The position numbers and the translations under genes are program-made. From Chrysomallon squamiferum (lineage: Eukaryota > Mollusca > Gastropoda > Neomphalida > Peltospiridae), in the NCBI GenBank assembly GCA_012295275.1, contig CM022674.1, forward strand, positions 14,879,843-14,943,842: 64,000 nt of DNA, read 5' to 3'. A model generated the notes under the pieces. The model was not told where the DNA came from, ran no database searches, and saw only the letters and a program-made list of their open reading frames with translations. Below are positions 1 to 31,551 of the stretch, one piece after another (positions within the stretch are counted from its first letter, which is position 1; every line of letters begins with the position of its first letter).

Positions 1-1974
1 TGGAGTCATCAGTGGAAATGAACGAGTTTATCTTGATGCCTTTGTACCAACCAACATAACAACAAAGTGTATCTGTTCTGTTACTAGAACACCAAGATCA
101 TTGATAACAATTAACAGGAATATAATACCTGACAAAAACTGTGGTTCAATATTATTGTTTAATCATGAAAATCCCATAAAATTTTCCTGCGAAACGAAAA
201 CTGATGAAAGACCAGCAAATGTTAGGTATGTGGACAGTACAGGATTTAATATCAGTCTAGAAACATCTAATCCAAGCTTCAATATCAGTTACTGTGTTGC
301 ATTCTATAACACAGAAAACTCAGGTACTAATAATAGGTAATGACAAACGTAGTAATAACTGTTAATGTTGCTTTTGCAAAAATAGAAAAAAATTATATTA
401 GCAGTAATTCTACAGTGATAACAAAAGTAGTAATAAAAGAAAGTTGTTACTAGTTTAAGAGATGTAGCATATGTGGGCGAAGGGTAGTGCAATGTTAGAA
501 CTGAATGTCACCAGCCTAGAAATATCGAATCTCAACTTCAATTTCAGTTATTGTTTTCCTCTTATTATTTTATTAGTATAATCTTTTTTCCTTTTACAGG
601 TATTATAAGGATCCAGTGTTATTCACCAAGCAAAGCTACCACATCTCAAACAACAGCATCAACGACAACAGCTGAGGAAACATTAAAACATGTATTTGAC
701 AAATTCACCTCAGTTTTGACGAAAACAAACAGTTCACAAAAGATAACAACTCAACACATGCCAATACTGCTTCCTGAACAAGAATCTTTCCCAGGTACTA
801 AATCATGTTCTTATGTTTTATTTGTGATGTGGAGGCCTTATACTGATTTAATAAAAGTATGAACTCATTTAGTTATATAAAATATGTTATGTACATGTAC
901 ATATATATCGGTGTATATACACACACAAACATATATACATACATACAAACATACACACATACATATACAAACACACATATATGCAGATTGCTTAAATTAT
1001 TTCTGTCTGAATGAGCTTAACGATGGAATTTATTTTGTATATGTCTTTTCTAATAAACTTAAAGTTATTTATAAAAATATCAGGACATTCGCTCTTTTCT
1101 TACTGTTTTCATTGTTACTACTACTAGTAGTGTTACTGCTACGTCTACTACTACTACTACTACTACTAATATTAGTATTACTGTTATTACTCTCAGTTGC
1201 TGCTGTAGCTGGTGTTGTTGGCACTTTAATAATACTTGTCGTGGTATCTGCCGTAGTTATCATCTATTCAAGGTAACACATTTAAATCCATAAACTAATG
1301 TGGTAGCTTCAAATTATAATTTCACACACGACTACAGCCATAATCAGTTTTCCAGTATAACTTCAAGAACAATGTTTTCAATGTAGTAGCATTAGTAGTA
1401 TTAATATTAGGAGTGGAAGACCTAGTGGCCATAGTAAAAGTAGCAACAGTGGTTATTATTACCGATACTATTATTATTGTTATTACTACTAATCTACTAC
1501 TACTACTACTTCTACTAGAATTGTTCTTGTTGTTATTTTTTCTTTTTGTTACCGTTATTGCGTTGTTGCCGTTGTCGTTGCTCATTGTGTTGTATTTTTC
1601 CTCTATATTATTACTGTTGTTGCCGCTGCTGTTGTTGTTATTGCAGAAGGAAATCAAAACGCAAAGAGAGAGAACCCAATGCAGCAAATGACATGAACAA
1701 CGATCTACATCAACAAGGCACTGGACGTCAGCCTGATTCAGAACAAAACGTCACTTCTAACACCAGCAACGACAACTATGAACATTTACAACATAACGCT
1801 GTGCAGTATGTGAACACACCCGACAGCGACAATGACACTACCGTCTATTTACACATACAGCAGCGTGACGACAACGAAGACAGCAACTACGAACATTTGC
1901 AACATAACGACCCCTCGCGTTACAACTCACATTCAAGTGTCGACGATAGACACGTTTACCTACACATCTGTTGA
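1..1974 (+). CDS. Gene A: alpha-ectodomain receptor, T1 tail (5' partial)
   Basis: I do not recognise a named gene; it is a putative type I membrane receptor of the local family. Visible exons are 1-323 (ectodomain, start cut by the window), 600-794 (stalk), 1197-1272 (membrane segment) and 1647-1974 (tail, stop TGA). All have AG/GT borders and matching phases. The ectodomain has VYLDAFVP, then CxC, and three more cysteines; the first cysteine lies outside the window. It closely matches H and I. The stalk begins IRIQCYSP and is Thr/Ser-rich. The membrane exon reads VAAVAGVVGTLIILVVV followed by a basic stop-transfer. The tail has YEHLQH, QYVNT, VYLHI, SNYEHL and a final VYLHI. YVNT fits the YxN form bound by Grb2-type SH2 domains, and SNYEHL fits the ITIM pattern. 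The pairing of an alpha ectodomain with a T1 tail differs from H and I, which have T2. Ligand and function are unknown. Confidence 0.75.
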
Positions 1975-2391
1975 ACTACGTAGACGTCTTTGACCTGTAT
2001 AACAACCATGACGTCAGTTATAAACACACATTATAATTAAACATCGAGTATAGATGTTTTCACTATGTTATTATTAGATATTAATGTTATTTCCTCGACT
2101 TCGTTTATACAGTACATTTCATATGAAGATTTTCCTGTTATTTCTAGTGTAAAGAATAATTATGACGCTGACAAAAAAAAAGGTTCTGTTTTAGTTGATA
2201 ATTATATCTCAGTTTTATATTTCGTTTGACTATGATTAATATGTTTCTCATGTTCTGAGACAGAAGCCACTAACTTACATCCAGTGATTATGACGTAATT
2301 ATGACTATTACCAAGGTGAACGTAATTCGGTGTAGGAGATCACTCGCTAAGTAACGTATAACATAAAACATTTGTATGACATCACAGTTAA

Positions 2392-2397
2392 AATAAA
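2392..2397 (+). promoter_or_regulatory. Probable poly(A) signal of gene A
   Basis: AATAAA about 420 bases after the stop, in a short block (ATCACAGTTAAAATAAA) that is conserved behind B, J and K. Confidence 0.5.
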
Positions 2398-2564
2398 CAT
2401 TGTAAATGAAAGCTGTGTTTTTTTTATTTTTAGATATTAAATTATCTTTATTTTATCTTTATGTTGTTACTTCTTTCTTTGTTACTTTAAAAGTTTCCTT
2501 TCTGTAAATATAACTACACTCACACATATACTTACACACATACATACAACAAGAAAAAGAACCA

Positions 2565-2599
<35 letters not shown>

Positions 2600-3550
2600 A
2601 TAATAATAATAATAATAATAATAATTATAAAACAATAGTTATGACGTCGATAGAGTTACGTCACTGTCTCAATAGCGCAACGAATTAGAAAGAAACAGAA
2701 AAACCAAGGTACTTCTCATGTCTTGTTTTACAACCAGTAACAAAATGAGGTAGTGAGGAACGAGAAAAATAATGGCGACAACAGAATGAATAAGCGTGAA
2801 CCTACTACTGTCAAGAGCGGTCAGTTGATAAGCAAACGTTAATTTACTTATTTATTTATTATTATTATTATTATTATCATCATCATTATTATTATTAATA
2901 ATAATATTATTATTTTTATTATTACTATTATGATTATTATTATTATTATTATTTAGAATAAAATGAAAAGAAACAAAAGAAAATAGTACTGGTTAGTAGT
3001 GTCTTATGTTATAAGATTTATCCTGTTTATTTTCAACGGTTCAATATAACACAACCTTGGTGGGTCGTGTCTTTCATAGATTTGCAGGATAAAGTTGATA
3101 TGTTCAGACAGAAATCAGTTATAAATGTATTACAAAGAACATCGTTCTATTCTAAGATCTATCTGTCCTGCGTTTCTTTCATTTTTTTCTTTTATTTTCT
3201 TCTTTTTTTCCCATCTGTCAACACAGCTACTGATAATTTCAGTTGTTTTGTGTTTTGCCCAGAGAGTCAAATAAAAATATTTCTTATCCTTTTGTTTTAC
3301 TGCAGATCCGCTTTCGTTCTGGGCAAGTTGACTTCTGAGTATGTCAAAAAGAACTTAAGTTTGACCGAGAAAAATATAAAAAATACACAAACACACATAA
3401 TAACACGATGAATCATCATCGTCATCGACATTCCAATTAGTATATAGTAGTAGTTTCAGTAATGGTACTAATAAAACTACTTGTGCAAGCAGTTTTATTA
3501 CTACTACTATTACTACTACTACTACTTCTACTATTATATAATTATTTTCT

Positions 3551-3765
3551 TAAGCCTGCAAATTTCATCTGTTCAAAGATCTCACACCTCAGTTTTTATT
3601 TACGCTTTGTGAGCAAGTAGTTTACTTCAACTAGGAAGTTCTTTCTGAATATTCTCAGCTACAAATTTATAATGTTTGGCTGGTGATTTCTTTGTGTTGT
3701 GGCTTCGTATATTTGTGTGGCCAGTGTAAAGCTGACTGTGTTTAATAATATATTAATATGTGAGT
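3551..3765. repeat. Duplicated 5' flank segment, copy 1
   Basis: About 215 bases upstream of the gene B signal exon are highly similar to 22530-22738 in gene D intron 1. Shared blocks include CTCACACCTCAGTTTTTATT and CTTCAACTAGGAAGTT. Confidence 0.8.
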
Positions 3766-4170
3766 CACAGAAAGTGGGACGAACTATTACATTCAACACT
3801 GTATGATCTTTTTCTTCTTCCTCCTTTTCTCTTGTGACTTTTTTTGCATATTTATATGTCTGTACGTACATAATAATATATGTATGTATGTATATCAGTC
3901 TCTATTTACATATGTATGTTTGCTTGTGTGAGTGTGTGTGTGTGTTAAACAGTTAAAGATACACATACTATTATATACATGTATATATATACTCCTTAAA
4001 AAAATGTAAATGTATCTAGATTGTATGTACACTAATATTAAAAAGATTAGTCTTTTGTGTTTCAACAAATTAAGTAATACTGAATGTTGAAAGACCAGGA
4101 AGAAAGTTTGACTTTATAACATATCTAAATATCAGACAGTGAACAGTGCGTCAACGGTGAAAAGGTAGAC

Positions 4171-8022
<3,852 letters not shown>

Positions 8023-8419
8023 ACGTCTTTGACCTATATAACCATCATAACGTCAGTCAGAAACACACATTAAAATTAAAAATCTAGTAAAGGTGTTTTC
8101 ACATGTTAATGCTATTTCCTCTACTTTATTTAAATTGTATATTTCATATGAAGATTTTCCTGCAGTTTCTAGTGTAAAGAGTAATTATGATGTTGACAAA
8201 GAAAGGTTCTGTTTTAGTTTATGATTATATCTCCGAAAGAAATGCCGTTTTATGTTTCGTTTGACCATGAATAATATCTTTGTCATTTTCTGACACAGAA
8301 ATTAATAACTAACGTCCAGTGAGTGTGACGTAATTATTTTTATTACTTAGGTGAACGTAATTCTGTGTAAGGGGTCAGTCGCTAATGTCAAGATTATCGT
8401 ATAACATAAACCATTTCTC

Positions 8420-8440
8420 TGACGTCACAGTTAAAATAAA
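8420..8440 (+). promoter_or_regulatory. TGACGTCA plus poly(A) signal behind gene B
   Basis: A CRE-type palindrome TGACGTCA (8420-8427) lies eight bases before AATAAA (8435-8440). The same arrangement lies behind J and K. Confidence 0.5.
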
Positions 8441-8529
8441 TATTGTAAATGAAAGAGGTGTTTCTTTTTATTATCTGATACCAAATAATGTTTGTTTTAT
8501 CTCTCTTTAATTTATTTCTTTTTTTGTTA

Positions 8530-8740
8530 CTTTAAAAGTACTCTTGCTATATGTATTTTTGCATATATACACAGATACATGCCTACATACAAATAGACAG
8601 ACAGATATGTTACAATCCCATGTTTTGACCAACAAAAGGTCACATTTAAGAGTGTTAGACTAAGACATTTCTCACTGCAGTCGAACTTTGTCTTTGAACA
8701 AGCGGCATTCTGAACCAATCATCAACAATTTTCATTCGAT
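8530..8740 (-). repeat. Degenerate flank repeat behind gene B
   Basis: Its reverse complement matches parts of 49195-49660 and 59980-60415, the 3' flanks of J and K, with an internal deletion. Broken open frames are visible in the longer copies. I do not recognise the element. Confidence 0.65.
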
Positions 8741-8800
8741 CTGGAAGTGTCCAGTGTGAACATATAAACGTAATGGACACACATACACACTACAGTACTA

Positions 8801-9000
8801 NNNNNNNNNNNNNNNNNNNNNNNNNNNNNNNNNNNNNNNNNNNNNNNNNNNNNNNNNNNNNNNNNNNNNNNNNNNNNNNNNNNNNNNNNNNNNNNNNNNN
8901 NNNNNNNNNNNNNNNNNNNNNNNNNNNNNNNNNNNNNNNNNNNNNNNNNNNNNNNNNNNNNNNNNNNNNNNNNNNNNNNNNNNNNNNNNNNNNNNNNNNN
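8801..9000. other. Assembly gap (200 N)
   Basis: Exactly 200 undetermined bases. Sequence could be missing between B and C. Confidence 0.99.
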
Positions 9001-9598
9001 AGTTACGGTTCTTGCTATTTATAGACAGGGAAATACCAACATTAATATAATAAATGTCATTGTTTCAGTAACATAACTTATTTAAATAAACGTGTTTGGT
9101 TTAGTTCATTGTCGATTATTAAATATTTGAAAGGAACAAAAGGCCAAAACATCCTTTGTGGCATCTATAAATAGACAGAAAACTGTATTTGCGCAGTTAA
9201 TGTAGACTGCAGGGTGTCAGTTTAAGAATGGGTTGTATGCACGCTTCACTTAGATTTCTCGCTTCTGGAACTAATATGTTGTTGGGCTTCACTCAGTGTT
9301 TACACAGTTTTAATAACATGTAGATAAACTTTCAATCGAAAAAAGGTTTAATTGTAATTTCTATAGTTTCTGGTGTTGTTTGTAGCTAGAATTCTTTCTG
9401 AGATTCAGTATCTTCCTGTCATATCGTCTGTCCATGAATAATACACTGTCATTCTAGACAAACAAAAAGAAAAAAAATATGACAAAAAAAAGAAAAGAAA
9501 ACAAAACAAACAAAAAAATACAACTGGCCAAAAAACCCCAAAACACAAACTAAAACAAAAAACAACAACAAAAAAACAAAAAAAACATCAACCAACAA

Positions 9599-9648
<50 letters not shown>

Positions 9649-11218
9649 AAAATGAAAACCTCCGTCTCTACATGGAAGAATTAATCTGGGTGGACACTAA
9701 ACAAATTTACATTTATTTTTATGTGACTTTATCAGCAGCTTTCCTTTCTTTACCCTTACTACGTCTCGCTCCATTCACGCCCCACCCCCAACTTGTCAAT
9801 CATTCATTACGAACACTGAAAGTAGTATTACCCACATTTCTACACTACTATGTCACAAGATACTAGCGTTCCGCTGTAAGTGTTATTTTTAAAGTGATTC
9901 TCGTTCCTCCAGTTTGTAAATGTTTTCGTACATTATTCTCGCAGTCTCCGACCTTGACACCTACATCAGACGAACGTTTGTTATGAATGAACCGACAGAG
10001 CCGCACGCCACTTAGCTATAACTTAGCAATGTGTGTCGAAACCCCGCTTATGCAAAGGCAAATAAAAAACTTGTCAAACTGCTTTCTATATTTAACTTTA
10101 CCCGGCCTATCTACCAGCTTTAACGTGACAACAAGTAAAAACATATTTTTTACACTAAACTACTTCCTTGTTTGATTCGGAGCTCGACCGAAGGGCAGAC
10201 GAATATGAACTAAAAGTTCTATAGTTGTTTTTCTTCGTTTTGTGCTGATGTCAGACTGAAATTGACCTTCTGTGTGTCAGTGGCAGACGAGAATATTATT
10301 TCTATATTTGGATTTATATAAGCTGAGACGAGACTGTTTATTTTCGTCAATAATGTGGGTGTTTTTTTGTTGTTTCTTTTTTGTTTGTTTTTTTACCTTT
10401 TACTTAACGTGACTTTAAGAAATAGTCTTTTTATGAATATTATGAAAAGTAATAGATACAAGATTGCCTATTTTTATCAAAGTATGTGATTTATAACTGC
10501 CTTCAAAGTGAATATAATACAGTTTTCCATTAATATATTTGTATAATATCTTTTTATCAGTTTATAAACTAAAGAGTATCTAAATGTATTGTTCATATTT
10601 AATATTTAAACACTACTGGATTATAAAGTGCCATGCCTTTATGAAAATCTGACATTATCTGGATTTATATGGTCCAGGAAGTGAATGTTTTATGGGTGTT
10701 TTATACCGATTTAAGTTTCTGTATTTAACGAACTGGAAACTGCAGCAAATGTATCTTTGTTTGTAATGTATCAGTTTCATTGTTTGTCGAAATAGTATTT
10801 CAAGTTAAACGTCTAGGTAACTAAAGTTCATATTTATAAATTATAATTTGTTTGTTAATAATTATAATTTACAGATATACAGCTTAATGTTTATTGACGT
10901 GGAAACTGAATGGACGGTGGTCTATGATTTTTTGTTAACATGTTGTTATCAGTGTTAGTGAACTGATGTTTTCAGAACTGTAACGTAGATACAAGTTGTG
11001 AATTTATAACAGATTACATCTGTTCGTGTTTGACAAATTACGTAAGCACTGGAGGATAAACATGATTGGGCGTCTTGTTGTACTGTATTACAGGTTACTG
11101 TTATACTGCTCTCATCTTAATATCCTTGTATCCCAGTACAATTTGCTGTTATATTATTCTTAATATCCTTTTATCAGTACAAATTACTACTTTAATGCAG
11201 ATATTTCTAAACGGAAGA
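9001..11218. other. B-C intergenic region
   Basis: Contains A-rich low-complexity sequence at 9450-9600 and (TAA)n at about 9600-9648. The small open frames look random and no gene is supported. The 5' end of C lies at its right edge. Confidence 0.55.
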
Positions 11219-15324
<4,106 letters not shown>

Positions 15325-15814
15325 ACTGAAATATGGAAGCATTTAACATTAAATTATAATGTATACACTTTGATAAACGCTGTGAAAGCACAGAAAAAGC
15401 CACATGAGACAACAGTAATAGCGAACGTCATTTTCATAATGTCATATCATTCTGTTACTGAATTAGTTTGAGGACTTTACGTTATTTTGTAATTGCTTTA
15501 TTTTATTATTATTATATTTTTTTCCAATGGGAATATATCAAACAAAACTAGCTAACAAGTATTTGATTGGTTAATATCAGCTAATCTGATAATTATATTT
15601 TAAGATGAACATTTGATTATCTGTTTTGTTTATTGCTGTGACTTTCATTAAATGTAAAGATATGATTCCAGAAGACAAACTGTGTCTAACTACTAATCTG
15701 TTTACTGATTACGTCTGACTTTACTTCTTACGTTCTTTATTTTAAATTTTATTATGTATCTGTCTTTACGTCTCTTAACGTCCATCAGATTATGTATGTA
15801 TGCATGTGTGAGTG

Positions 15815-15850
<36 letters not shown>

Positions 15851-16205
15851 TGCATGAAAGTATGTATGTTTATATATATGTATGTGTGTATGAATTTATC
15901 AAAGTATGTAGGTGTGTATGTATGTATGTATGTATGTATGTATGTATGTTCAATGTGCATATATGTACTTAATACAAAATAAGTGAATTTAACATACCAA
16001 TGTTTCTCTTATTATCATAACATAATTGTGATAACATTTATAGCTTTACTTAAGTGTATATTTTTAAATACAGAGACTAACAGAAAAATAAATTTAAAAT
16101 AATATTTTGTAAAAGAAAACTGTTTCTGTTTTCAGTTTTTAGCTTTTAATAATAATGATGATGTTAATGATGACGATACCAATGTTGATAATAATAATAA
16201 TAATC

Positions 16206-16248
<43 letters not shown>

Positions 16249-16646
16249 TCGACGTCATCATCATCATCATGATCATTGAAAAGAAAATAATTCTGAGTAA
16301 ACATCGTTTCAAAAAGGTTACAAATAAGCTGTGACAGTATAAGGAAAAATCTTGAAAAAACAAAAGTAAAATAACAACAGAACAAACAAACTCTAGTGAA
16401 ATAACAGTCTGATATTTTATCAACACAGATGCACAAAAACACACGCATACACATGCATACAAACCGACACAAATGCGTGCGCAAACATATGTTTATACGT
16501 ATACAACCATTTGCACACGGTAAAGTTGTTTTTGCTATTTTAATTGTTTTCTTCATAGCCGTTACAATAAACCTCTTGACATCATTTTGAAACTGAGCTA
16601 TTTATGAATGTTTTTAATATAAAATTTAACAAAGGTAATGATAGGG

Positions 16647-16678
<32 letters not shown>

Positions 16679-16917
16679 TAAAAACAGCGAAGCAAACAAA
16701 TAGAAAGAAAAATGTATAACTAAGTAATAAATATGATGATGATAATGTTCTTGATGATGCTAATAATAATGTAGCAGTTGTTGTTATAGTAGTATTAATA
16801 CTAATAATACTACTACTAATAATAAACAATAATAACAATAAAACAACACAAATGTCAAAAACAATAGGAAAAAAAGTACAGAAATAAATAAAAATAAAAT
16901 CAATAAATATTTTTAAA

Positions 16918-16949
<32 letters not shown>

Positions 16950-17226
16950 ATAAAATAAAAATTATCACACCGAATCATGAACCGTCACTTTACGTCCAAC
17001 AAAAAAAAAAACTTGCATAACCGGTTTTCGTTCTGCCATGATCAATACCAGTGTAACTGAGGTATCTATTTTTATTTTGAAAGACCAGACGAACGTCTTC
17101 CTCCTTGATTAATATGTGGGTGAAATACGGGTGGATATTTACTAGAAAAGCGTCGTTTGTCGGGGAAGTTAAACTGAAACATCAGTGCCTTTTGGACGTT
17201 AAAGATTAACGCTCGGGCAGACAACT
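15325..17226. other. C-D intergenic region
   Basis: Holds the C 3' flank, (GT)n/(ATGT)n at about 15818-15955, (TAA)n at about 16187-16249 and AAAT-type repeats at 16640-16970. No gene is visible. The D promoter would lie at about 16980-17226. Confidence 0.55.
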
Positions 17227-27700
<10,474 letters not shown>

Positions 27701-28065
27701 GAAAAAAGAACAAAACAAAAATAAAATAAACTCGATAAAACACTGAACAAGAAGAATTATCTTTCGACCAGTGCACACAAGAAACTGTTTAACAAATCAG
27801 TCAGATACTTCATTATTTTACAAATGACTTTTATTTGTGTTTGTGTGTCATGTTAAATTTATACTTCTGATTCTAAGTTGAGATTATAATATAAGATTTG
27901 ATACCCGTCTGAGAATTCTTGCCAGTTAGAAATAAAACTGTTCATGAACTTTCTGATAAATGACAAACTAGAATCGTTTGACAGGATTTAAGTATTTCAA
28001 GAAATGGTGTTGGTGCTGTGTAGATATATAATAACCAGATTTTATATTTTTATAAATTGTTTTAA

Positions 28066-28152
<87 letters not shown>

Positions 28153-28593
28153 CTCTCTCTCTCTCTCTCTGTTGATATCTCGCTACATTTCTCTCTTCTT
28201 GTCTGTCCATCTGTCAGTCTATCTTTCGCATGACTGTTAATGTTGAATCATCTATACTTTTAGTTTGTTAGATATGACAGGCAGATTTAAAAATTGTATT
28301 TGGAATATTATATCACGAATTCGTTGGTGAAGTTCCTTCCCAAGAAAGCCCATTTAAACTTCGTTTACCTCGTATGGTCAGTTATATAAGATATACAAAT
28401 ATAAATAGATATACAATAATATATACTTGTCAATATTAATGAGATAAAAATATTGGACAGACATTTGACACTGTCAATTTATCTAAACGTTAATGTTCCA
28501 GTTTATAATTATATTTATATAATATTGATGATGATGATGATAATAATAACAACAACAATAACAACAACAACAATCAGAATAAGAATAAGAATG

Positions 28594-28644
<51 letters not shown>

Positions 28645-29099
28645 GTAATATAATAGTAATAATAATAATAATCATAATAATATTATTATTAATAATAGTA
28701 AATAATAATAATGATGATGATGGTGGTAAACATTAAATAAATAATATAATTATGTATATTTATTTATTCAAGATATTATTTGTGTTTTTTTCTACGTAAT
28801 TCCATTATGTGTAATACCTTTGCAGATAGTCTATTATTTTTTTATATTATTATTAATTGAGTCATTGACTTTGTTAAATTAATTAAATACTTATATTTAG
28901 TGGTGCTCTTATATATACAAAATTAATTAACTTAAAATAGCCTTTTAAATATAGCTCAGTTTTTATAGCGTGTAAATATTCAACATTATAGCTAATGCAT
29001 GTTTATCAAACAGTATAAATAAAGGTAAAAACAAAATATTAATTTTGTTGTTATTTATTTATTATTGAAACGCTCTGTGCGTGCGTGTGTGTGTATTTG

Positions 29100-29142
<43 letters not shown>

Positions 29143-29309
29143 TTATAATTAAAATAAATATATATGTATGTATTTAAATAAATATTTAAAACAATTATTT
29201 CTATGTTTGCTATCGTTGGTGAGTTATCACCCTTAGCTGATGTTTTCTGATAATTTACATTTATATCAGATTAATCTAGCAGTTTTGATTATTTAATCTA
29301 GCGAGAATG

Positions 29310-29360
<51 letters not shown>

Positions 29361-30537
29361 TAATACGAAACAAAAAACCATGAATACATAAAATATATGC
29401 AAACTAATTCTGAAGTAACCAACTACGAATTAAAAAAACAAAAAAAAAAAAAAAAAAACATTATTTTAAATATTATATTTACTACTGTAAATTTAAAATC
29501 TGTATAATTATACAAAACAAGAAATGGATAATAATTAATCATAATCAGTGCACTAAAGCATGAATATTGAATGTAACAGTTAAATGTGAAACAATATATA
29601 ACAACTGAACAATACTGATAGACACAATTAAATGTCCAAAGAAAGTACAATAAATTTATAATGTAATAACTGCAGATTTTACAAAGAAAAAACGTATCAT
29701 AAACTAATAGAGTTTTAATTTATAACATATCATTTGACTAAATACTGAAAGCTTATTTTCTGATTGTTATAAGAATTAAATATAAAATAAAATATATAAA
29801 AAAAAAAAACTGGCAGTTATATAATTACTTTGTTTACAAAGAAAAAAAGCATATTAAATTATAGTAACTATATATATATATTGATATTAAACGAAGTTCA
29901 CATTTTATGCTTTTTACTTTTAAATTTGTAAGAATATTTCTCCGATTCTTTACATATATTTTACTTTTTGTTCTAGATCTTTTCCTTCTTTTCATTTTGT
30001 TTTGAGAATATAATTTCACTGTTTGTTGTACGTGAATATCCATTATTGAATATTTTTTTTTCTTTCTTTCTTCTTTTCTTTTTTTTTTTTTTTTTCCGGA
30101 TATGTAAGCACAGTTTAAAACAACAACAACAACAAAAAACAAAACAAAAATCAAACATGAAATAATGTTTTCTGTTTGTCGTTAGATTTTTCGTTCATGT
30201 CTTGTTATTTTTCTCACAATCAGCAACCTTTTCTGTTTGTCCAAACTCACTGATTACACATACTAAGTATGACGTATGTGAACTATACTTCTTTTCTCTG
30301 TACACTTGTTTCAAACTTACGACTTTTACTGCGTGAGTCAAAAACACCTATCTCGACGATATTTATTAATCGTTCTGTTTTATATTTTATATTTTTGTTG
30401 TAAAAATCTTTGTTTTAAAATAACAATTTTTCCTTTTATAGGTATTCATTTAATTTTTATTCTGTTGTTTTTTTTTTTTTTTTTTTTTTTATTATTTTTT
30501 TTTTTTTCTGTTTTTTTTTTTTTATGATTCTGTGTGT
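27701..30537. other. D-E intergenic region, where the arrays converge
   Basis: Contains (CT)n at about 28072-28170, (TAA)n at about 28586-28690, a TA/GT tract near 29100-29140, (TAA)n at about 29309-29357, and poly-A/poly-T runs. No gene is visible. The strand of the family switches here. Confidence 0.6.
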
Positions 30538-31497
30538 TTATTTTGAGACTTGTTTTGGTTTCTGAACAAGTGTGTAAACGTCACCAGAGGGCGCTATCTT
30601 TGCAGCACGTTCCTTCTTCTTCTTCTTACATTTATCAACCACGGTGTACAGATCATTTGGCTCTGCATTCAGCCTTTCCTCTCTTTTCGTTTCTTTCTTT
30701 TTCTTTTTGGGTTTCTCAGCTTTGAAAACGCCACCTTCATTAAGACAAACACCTTCGTTCGCGTATTCTGTCTGTTCGTTACCGAGGTCACGCGAGAGAC
30801 CGGAAATGACGTCATCATCACGATCGCGTCTTCCGGAAACTTTGGGTTTTGCAGCTTTTTCTGGTTTCTGCAGCTTCGCTGTAGATGAAGTCGCTGTAGT
30901 TTCACTGCCGACGTTGGCATCGAGTTTCGACGGAGAATTCACAGACGTATTGTTGAGTCCCATATTGTAAATAGCATTTTCAACCATCTCCACTTGTGGT
31001 GTCAGATTTTCTGACGGTTCGTTGTTTTGTTGAATACTGGGATCCAGTGTTGACGGAGAACTCAAAGACGTGTCAGGAAATCCCATGTTGTAAATCTCAT
31101 TTTCAATCATCTCAACTTGTGGTAGTTCGCTGGTTTGCTCGGTATTACGGTCTCCGTCGGTGTTGTAGTAGTCGTGGTCGTTGTGCAAGTTGTTTCTTTT
31201 GCGTCGTCTTGTTTTATATAATACAAAAAATAAATTAATAAATTATGAGGAAAATTATTGCGATGATGATTATGATGATGATGATGATAATGATGATGAT
31301 TACAGTTTTAACAAATCAAACTGAACTATTATAAATAATTATTTCTCAGTTACTGAAAAAGTTTGGCAAACTTTTTCAGTTTTAGATAATTTATCATCAT
31401 TATTATTGTCACTACTACTACTAGTACTATATCATCATCATACTACTACTATATCATAATCATCATTATTATCATTATTATTATTGTTGTTATTATT

Positions 31498-31551
<54 letters not shown>

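Larger units (their letters stand above)
1975..4170. other. A-B intergenic region
   Basis: Holds the 3' flank of A, a (CTA)n/(TAA)n tract at about 2566-2624, TTA-rich sequence at 2850-2955, and a segment (3551-3765) repeated in gene D intron 1. No other gene is visible. The promoter of B should lie in its last few hundred bases. Confidence 0.6.

Noticed and set aside
1069-1690. Overlapping open frames on both strands, rich in Leu, Ser or Asn
   Set aside because: They lie in the A membrane-tail intron over CTA/GTT-type repeats; only the membrane and tail exons have family support.
1900-1974. Canonical ITAM in the T1 tail
   Set aside because: The YEHL and YLHI motifs are 19 residues apart instead of the usual 6-12, so only ITAM-like can be said.
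3067-3411. 114-codon open frame between A and B
   Set aside because: No similarity to the family, no repeat in the paralogous regions, and low-complexity T-rich composition.
8773-9024. Open frame across the N gap
   Set aside because: It is made of undetermined bases.
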